From the NCBI GenBank assembly GCA_001805005.1, contig MHDO01000055.1:1-10476 (forward strand): 10,476 nt of DNA. Direction: 5' to 3'. Shown piece by piece: positions 6,871-10,476 of this stretch. Each line of letters starts with the position of its first letter. Within the stretch, counting starts at the first letter, position 1. Made by a program: the position numbers and the translations under genes. This DNA comes from Nitrospinae bacterium RIFCSPLOWO2_12_39_16 (GTDB lineage Bacteria > Nitrospinota > Nitrospinia > UBA9942). Under the pieces are notes generated by a model. That model ran no database searches. It was not told the origin of the DNA and saw nothing but the letters and a program-made list of their open reading frames with translations.

Positions 6871-7560
6871 TTATTTCATTGATGCAATAAGTTTTGCAAG
6901 AAGCATGAAATCTTCATCTGAAAGCTCACGCCTTGGCATCCATATCTTTGGGTCATACTTCTGAGGATTCTTTAAAAAGTCAAAAACCCAGTCAGGATTC
7001 AGCCTTTCACCTGCATTGTAAAGTGTCGGGCATGATGTCCCGCCTGAATCAGCCTTATCCCTGTGGCAGCCGCTGCATCCCTCTTTCTGGCCAAACAGCA
7101 CCTTTGCCTTTGCCTTTGAGAATTTATCATCAACAATAACACCTGTCTTCATGGTGGGTTCTTTCATGGTCATGAGATATTCGGCAACCTCATGTGCCTC
7201 ATCCTTTGAGAGTGCAGATGTACATGGCTTTACATCGCCTATTTCATCCTTCTTCTCACCCATCTTAATATTATTTACATATACTGTCCCTGCTGGCCTT
7301 ATCATTGTCGGCTTCTGGAGAAAACCTTCAAGCCATTCTATTTTAAACTTGCTCCCTGCATAAAATAAATCAGGTGCCTTCCTCTTTAATACATCTGCAA
7401 TTGTCTTATCTGGAGGACCCTGCATCTTATGACAGCTTCCACATTTTTTTGACTCAACAAGAGCCTTTCCTTTTTTCTCATCAGCTATTGAATTACCAAT
7501 CCCTACTGAAAGAAACAGAGCGAATACAATCAAGCTTATTAATAATTTTAACGACTTCAT
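6871..7560 (-). CDS. periplasmic di-heme cytochrome c
   Basis: The protein has 229 residues, with a signal peptide of about 26 residues (ends NSIADE). Two cytochrome c domains follow: CGSCH at 40-44 and CSGCH at 162-166. The second domain has a clear axial methionine, M208 in IWMPRRELSDEDF. In the first domain the matching position reads KPCTSALSKDEA, with Cys113 next to where Met-Pro would be, so the ligand there is uncertain (M100 or Cys113 are candidates). Cys177 is another extra cysteine and could pair with Cys113. The domains keep the YAG/WL-FL-xxP pattern (YAGSKFKIEWLEGFLQKP; YNAGERLNPDWVFDFLKNPQ), which shows internal duplication. The start has AAAGGAGG eight bases upstream. It is in the operon between the 510-residue heme protein and the small cytochrome. 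Confidence 0.94.
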   Translation of the reverse strand: MKSLKLLISLIVFALFLSVGIGNSIADEKKGKALVESKKCGSCHKMQGPPDKTIADVLKRKAPDLFYAGSKFKIEWLEGFLQKPTMIRPAGTVYVNNIKMGEKKDEIGDVKPCTSALSKDEAHEVAEYLMTMKEPTMKTGVIVDDKFSKAKAKVLFGQKEGCSGCHRDKADSGGTSCPTLYNAGERLNPDWVFDFLKNPQKYDPKIWMPRRELSDEDFMLLAKLIASMK

Positions 7561-7585
7561 CTAAATAACCTCCTTTTAATATCAT

Positions 7586-7620
7586 TGACTATTTACTAAT
7601 GACTATTGATTAACGACTAA
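7586..7620. repeat. degenerate 7-bp tandem repeat in an operon spacer
   Basis: Five consecutive heptamers fill the spacer: TGACTAT, TTACTAA, TGACTAT, TGATTAA, CGACTAA. The consensus is TGACTAA. On the minus strand they lie between an orphan ribosome site (AGGAGGTG at 7626-7633, followed by ATG AAT TAG) and the real site of the di-heme cytochrome gene (AAAGGAGG at 7569-7576). The repeat may have expanded in, or inserted into, the translation-start region. Confidence 0.55.
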
Positions 7621-7641
7621 TTCATCACCTCCTGTTCTTAT

Positions 7642-9174
7642 TTATTTTTCATAATCTTTTCTCATACTCCTTGCAAACCATAATTGTCCTACTACAAGAA
7701 CTATTATAGCAGCGGCAGGATATGTATAGACCTTGCTACCTGCCTTTGGCTCTAACAATACCCAGTACCATGTTGTCATGGTATGTTTAGAGCCTTTTTC
7801 TCCATTTGAACCATCCCAGTTTGCAAATCCTATTGGTATGAATTTACCTGCCTCAAACTGAAGCTCATCCTTTGCATTTGCAGTTGTAAGACTCCTCTTT
7901 AATATTACCCTCCATACACCTGCCTTATATTCTCCTTTTCCTTTTACATCAGTCTTAGCAGCATCTCTTGCCTTTCCTGACCCAAGACCAGTTGAATCTA
8001 TAACCTTTGCTGCCGCCGCATTTCCACTGCTCCAATACCATTGATTTACACCCATCTCCTTATCACCATGACCAAAATATGGTTTCTGCATTGCCTCAGG
8101 GATTGAAGTAGGCAACTGAATAGCAACTGCATCTTCAAAAACTTCACCCTCTGACAGTTTTTCTGCATCTGCATCTCCGGGAATACTCTTTGTCCTGTCA
8201 TCCCATTCTAATAAAAAGGCTATCTCCTTATCATTAAATAATGCCCTAACAGTAATACCATCATTGGTTGGCTTAAAAAATCTTTCCTTTGCAATAATCT
8301 GTGGGACCATTTGATAAGCTGTTGCTGATGCATTATTCCACTCAGGGGCATTTACATCAGCAGGTAATTCCCCTTCAATATTTTTTGCCTTTACAACAAT
8401 CTCACCCTCTTTAATTTTCTTTGAATCATCAGTAATGGACTTAACATAGTTCACCACATGCCATCGTTCATCATCACTCAATTTGGTCTCACTCTTCGGG
8501 TCAGCAAATGATGGCATTGGTGTTCCAGGGATACCCACTGATACCCTTGTGAATATATCCTTTGGCTCACTCCCCGCCCTGAATGTCCATGGCTTTGTCA
8601 GGTTTCTGGGCCATACCCTGAAGCCCCAGTCATCCTTAAGTTTTTTTACGGCATCCCCTTTTCCATTCTCACCATGACACTCAAAACACTTCGCCTTTTT
8701 AAAAGCCTCTTTTCCTTTATTAATACTATCTTCAGAAGAAGACACCTCACTGCCAAAACTTATCTGTCCTGATGCCTTCTCACTCTCAAAGATATCTGTT
8801 AAACTTTTTATATATGCAACCAAATCCCACCTATCTTTTTCAGATAAGACATCCTTCCATGCAGGCATAGCTGTTCCTACCATAGAGCCGGGCATACCAT
8901 CACTTATCATTCTGAATATATCGTCATCACTTGCCACCTGACCGGGAGGTGAACTCTTGTATTTATAGACACCAAGTGTAAAATCCCTTGGCGGAGGCAG
9001 CAGGAACTCAGCGGCAGGGCCATTTCCCTCCCCCTTCTCGCCGTGACACCACCAGCACTTCTTATCATAAATCTTTCTCCCGGCTTCTTTATCTCCCTGA
9101 GCGGCAAATAGAGATGATGAAATAAAAAATACAATTAAAAAAGACAATAAAAAAAATCTAATCTTTCCCATCAT
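7642..9174 (-). CDS. membrane-anchored di-heme cytochrome c fused to ethylbenzene-dehydrogenase-type heme b domain (NxrC-like candidate)
   Basis: The protein has 510 residues. A signal peptide covers residues 1-25. Cytochrome c domain 1 has CWWCH (40-44) and Met ligand M103 (TAMPAWKDVL). Domain 2 has CFECH (163-167) and M220 (GTPMPSF). Residues about 258-475 resemble the heme b-binding gamma subunit of type II DMSO-reductase-family enzymes (ethylbenzene dehydrogenase, nitrite oxidoreductase, chlorate and selenate reductases). M289 (AYQMVPQ) and K426 (WRVILKRSL) are candidates for the Met/Lys heme b ligands known in that family. A membrane helix at about 484-500 and a basic tail anchor it with the bulk in the periplasm. 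It would pass electrons between a molybdoenzyme and cytochromes or the membrane. No alpha or beta subunit is visible, so the substrate is unknown. Two ATGs start the ORF; the second (9169-9171) is better spaced from GGGGG (9177-9181), which would give 509 residues. Confidence 0.9.
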   Translation of the reverse strand: MMGKIRFFLLSFLIVFFISSSLFAAQGDKEAGRKIYDKKCWWCHGEKGEGNGPAAEFLLPPPRDFTLGVYKYKSSPPGQVASDDDIFRMISDGMPGSMVGTAMPAWKDVLSEKDRWDLVAYIKSLTDIFESEKASGQISFGSEVSSSEDSINKGKEAFKKAKCFECHGENGKGDAVKKLKDDWGFRVWPRNLTKPWTFRAGSEPKDIFTRVSVGIPGTPMPSFADPKSETKLSDDERWHVVNYVKSITDDSKKIKEGEIVVKAKNIEGELPADVNAPEWNNASATAYQMVPQIIAKERFFKPTNDGITVRALFNDKEIAFLLEWDDRTKSIPGDADAEKLSEGEVFEDAVAIQLPTSIPEAMQKPYFGHGDKEMGVNQWYWSSGNAAAAKVIDSTGLGSGKARDAAKTDVKGKGEYKAGVWRVILKRSLTTANAKDELQFEAGKFIPIGFANWDGSNGEKGSKHTMTTWYWVLLEPKAGSKVYTYPAAAIIVLVVGQLWFARSMRKDYEK

Positions 9175-9176
9175 TA

Positions 9177-9181
9177 CCCCC
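9177..9181 (-). promoter_or_regulatory. ribosome site that favours the second ATG of the heme b protein
   Basis: AAAAGGGGGTA precedes the tandem start codons ATG ATG. The GGGGG core is 2 bases from the first ATG (9174) and 5 bases from the second (9171), so initiation at 9171 is more likely. The effect is one residue. Confidence 0.5.
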
Positions 9182-9193
9182 TTTTATTAATTA

Positions 9194-9221
9194 TTAGCTT
9201 TCAGCATTAAGCCTTCAGCCT
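9194..9221. repeat. degenerate 7-bp tandem repeat between CBS and heme b genes
   Basis: Four heptamers in a row, TTAGCTT, TCAGCAT, TAAGCCT and TCAGCCT, fill the 58-bp spacer between the first-listed CBS gene and the heme b gene. The consensus is TCAGCCT. The period equals that of the arrays at 7586-7620 and 9670-9732, but the unit sequence differs. Confidence 0.5.
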
Positions 9222-9232
9222 TTTTAAAATTT

Positions 9233-9649
9233 TCACCACCAAATCTGAGGCGCACCCTCAATCTCTGTGACCCCTTTTAAAATATCCCTCCTTGACACGA
9301 TACCAACTAATTTTCCACTTTTATCAACAACCAGAACCCTGATAATGTTTTTCGTTTCCAGTATATTAGTTATATCACTGACAGGTGTGTCCTCATTCAC
9401 GGTAATTGGATTTTTACTCATAATATCTTCAGTAGTAATATTTTTAATATCTTTCCCCTGTTTTACTGCCCTAATAATATCAAACTCTGTCACAACCCCG
9501 ATTACCTTCTTATCCTTATCTACAACCGGGATTCCGCTCACCTCTCCGCTTATCATTGTCAATGCAATATCAGATACCTTTGACTTCGGAGTTGCAGTGA
9601 TAAAATTATTCTTTGTCATTATCCCTACTGCCTTCTTAAATAATTCCAT
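9233..9649 (-). CDS. CBS-domain pair protein, copy 1
   Basis: This 138-residue protein consists of one Bateman module. CBS 1 covers about residues 8-68 (IMTKNNFITATPKSKVSDIA; GIPVVDKDKKVIGVVTEFDI) and CBS 2 about 74-132 (DIMSKNPITVNEDTPVSDIT; LVVDKSGKLVGIVSRRDIL). There is no signal peptide, so it is cytoplasmic. CBS pairs bind adenine nucleotides or related ligands and regulate partners; none is fused here. The start at 9649 is supported by AAGGAGGG with seven bases to the ATG. It aligns without gaps to copy 2 at about 70 % identity (roughly 100 of 138 by eye). Both end in GAPQIW plus a hydrophobic residue. Its place in a periplasmic cytochrome operon suggests energy- or redox-linked control by an unknown mechanism. 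Confidence 0.93.
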   Translation of the reverse strand: MELFKKAVGIMTKNNFITATPKSKVSDIALTMISGEVSGIPVVDKDKKVIGVVTEFDIIRAVKQGKDIKNITTEDIMSKNPITVNEDTPVSDITNILETKNIIRVLVVDKSGKLVGIVSRRDILKGVTEIEGAPQIWW

Positions 9650-9669
9650 TTTAATCCCTCCTTCTAAAA

Positions 9670-9732
9670 AGTAGGCAGTAAGGAGTAAGCAGTTTTTCTA
9701 CTGCCTACTGTTTACTGCCTACTGCTTACTAA
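9670..9732. repeat. inverted heptamer array between the duplicated CBS genes
   Basis: Nine consecutive 7-bp steps run without phase loss. The left half is AGTAGGC, AGTAAGG, AGTAAGC, AGTTTTT. The right half is the complement type CTACTGC, CTACTGT, TTACTGC, CTACTGC, TTACTAA. The halves can pair in several registers; the innermost 10 bases (9684-9693 with 9700-9709) pair with one mismatch around a 6-base loop. It fills the spacer between copy 2 and copy 1 and could attenuate or stabilise the mRNA. It overlaps no coding sequence. Confidence 0.7.
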
Positions 9733-9734
9733 TG

Positions 9735-10151
9735 TTAAAGCCATATCTGAGGTGCACCATTAAATTCGGTAATCCCTTTTAAAACATCCCTCCTTGATAC
9801 AATACCAACTAATTTCCCGCTCTTATCAACAACCGGAACCCTTATAACATGTTTTGTCTCAAGTATATCAACTATCTCAATTAGAGCGGTATCTTCATTC
9901 ACTGTTATTGGTTTTTTAGTCATTATTTCTTCTGTATTTATAACTTTTATGTCCTTCCCCTTTTTTATTGCCCTTATAATATCAAATTCCGTTATAATCC
10001 CCACTACTTTCTTATCATCATCTACAACCGGAATTCCACTAACTTCACCATTAATTATTGCTAATGCAACATCAAATACCTTTGTTTTAGGGGTAACAAT
10101 AACAAAATTGCTCTTCGTCATTATACCCCCTGCCTTCTGAAAGACCTCCAT
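9735..10151 (-). CDS. CBS-domain pair protein, copy 2
   Basis: This 138-residue Bateman-module protein has the same length as copy 1. CBS 1 spans about residues 8-68 (IMTKSNFVIVTPKTKVFDVA; GIPVVDDDKKVVGIITEFDI) and CBS 2 about 74-132 (IMTKKPITVNEDTALIEIVD; PVVDKSGKLVGIVSRRDVL). There is no signal peptide. The chosen start is ATG at 10149-10151, seven bases after GAGGA at 10159-10163. A TTG at 10155-10157 extends the frame by two codons but sits only one base from the ribosome site. Substitutions relative to copy 1 are spread along the protein and many are conservative, as expected for a functional duplicate. It begins about 30 bases after the stop of the upstream cytochrome c and is probably co-transcribed with it. 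The ligand and partner are unknown. Confidence 0.93.
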   Translation of the reverse strand: MEVFQKAGGIMTKSNFVIVTPKTKVFDVALAIINGEVSGIPVVDDDKKVVGIITEFDIIRAIKKGKDIKVINTEEIMTKKPITVNEDTALIEIVDILETKHVIRVPVVDKSGKLVGIVSRRDVLKGITEFNGAPQIWL

Positions 10152-10158
10152 TTCCAAA

Positions 10159-10163
10159 TCCTC
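10159..10163 (-). promoter_or_regulatory. ribosome site that fixes the start of CBS copy 2
   Basis: GAGGA on the minus strand is seven bases before the ATG at 10151 and one base before the in-frame TTG at 10157, so the ATG is the start. Confidence 0.6.
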
Positions 10164-10182
10164 TTAATTAAAAGCTCTGATA

Positions 10183-10476
10183 TTATCCAAATGTCCTTGG
10201 TGAGTGACCCGTATAATCATAGAGGAAAAGGATTGCCTTCCATATCTCCTCTTCACTTAGAAAATGCTGCCATATTGGCATTGCAGAACGCCATGGTGCA
10301 CCCTCTTTTGGAAGACCAGGACCACCAGTTCCGATTCTCCAGAATAAGAATGACTCCTGAAGCTGTGCTATTGTTCCCACATCAACAAAGTTTGCAGGAA
10401 GTGGGGACAATCCGCTGTAGTAATGACCCTTTCCATCTAATTTATCACCATGACAGTAAAAGCAGTTTTTAAAATA
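10183..10476 (-). CDS. c-type cytochrome (5' end off the right edge)
   Basis: The last 97 residues are visible; the N-terminus lies beyond the window. The frame is open to the edge and begins at base 10476 with YFKN followed by the heme site CFYCH, then GDKLDGKGHYY. The likely axial methionine is in RSAMPIWQHFLSEEEIWKAI. The C-terminus is LYDYTGHSPRTFG. The layout is that of a class I cytochrome c domain, and further hemes may exist upstream. It is the first visible gene of the minus-strand operon, and CBS copy 2 starts 31 bases after its stop. A start at the internal TTG (10410) would remove the heme motif, so it is not the true start. Confidence 0.88.
   Translation of the reverse strand, partial: YFKNCFYCHGDKLDGKGHYYSGLSPLPANFVDVGTIAQLQESFLFWRIGTGGPGLPKEGAPWRSAMPIWQHFLSEEEIWKAILFLYDYTGHSPRTFG

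Noticed and set aside
7642..9174. Naming the 510-residue protein firmly as NxrC (nitrite oxidoreductase subunit)
   Set aside because: The heme b domain is shared by several type II DMSO-reductase-family enzymes, and no catalytic subunit is present, so substrate-specific naming is not supported.
9267..9674. A long plus-strand frame of 135 codons opposite CBS copy 1
   Set aside because: It is antisense to a clear CBS-pair gene with a good ribosome site. A similar antisense frame (9949-10140) opposite copy 2 shows that it is a mirror of the same coding pattern.
7586..9732. Heptamer arrays as a CRISPR array
   Set aside because: The units are 7 bases, directly adjacent with no spacers, and no cas gene is present.
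10149..10157. TTG start two codons upstream for CBS copy 2
   Set aside because: It would sit one base after the ribosome site; the ATG at 10151 has seven-base spacing and gives the same length as copy 1.

Overview
The window is AT-rich, gene-dense bacterial DNA. Several secreted c-type cytochromes have Sec-type signal peptides, and strong Shine-Dalgarno sequences precede most genes. The content suggests a diderm, respiratory bacterium with a large set of periplasmic cytochromes. A lineage near Nitrospirota or a neighbouring deep-branching phylum is a guess from gene content and style, not something the sequence proves. No rRNA, tRNA, CRISPR array or transposase was seen.

Left part (1-2888). 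A mono-heme cytochrome c on the minus strand runs off the left edge. Diverging from it is a plus-strand trio: an ECF sigma factor (GTG start), a membrane anti-sigma factor with an HxxxCxxC zinc-finger motif, and a secreted transglutaminase-like protein with an intact Cys/His/Asp triad. The 181-bp divergent region holds a candidate ECF-type promoter overlapping a candidate housekeeping promoter on the other strand, and a 15-codon leader-like ORF.

Middle (2889-6348). A 281-bp spacer carries a nested palindromic element directly upstream of acs, the AMP-forming acetyl-CoA synthetase. acs converges on a soluble PAS-HisKA-HATPase histidine kinase that has no response regulator beside it. A long imperfect inverted repeat built of about 10-bp units lies between the two stop codons.

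Right part (6440-10476). A minus-strand operon runs from beyond the right edge to a strong intrinsic terminator at 6440-6470. In transcription order it encodes a cytochrome c (5' end missing), two tandem CBS-pair proteins that are about 70 % identical, a 510-residue protein, a di-heme cytochrome c and a small mono-heme cytochrome c. The 510-residue protein joins two cytochrome c domains to an ethylbenzene-dehydrogenase-type heme b domain and a C-terminal membrane anchor. The operon therefore shows six CXXCH sites plus a probable heme b. That pattern fits an electron-transfer module serving a type II DMSO-reductase-family molybdoenzyme (nitrite oxidoreductase, nitrate reductase or similar). No molybdenum or iron-sulfur subunit is in the window, so the substrate is unknown. 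Three spacers of this operon carry different degenerate 7-bp repeats, one of them a phase-continuous inverted array.

The most interesting items are the cytochrome/heme b operon with embedded CBS duplicates, the structured element before acs, the heptamer repeats, and a di-heme cytochrome whose first heme seems to lack the usual Met-Pro ligand motif.
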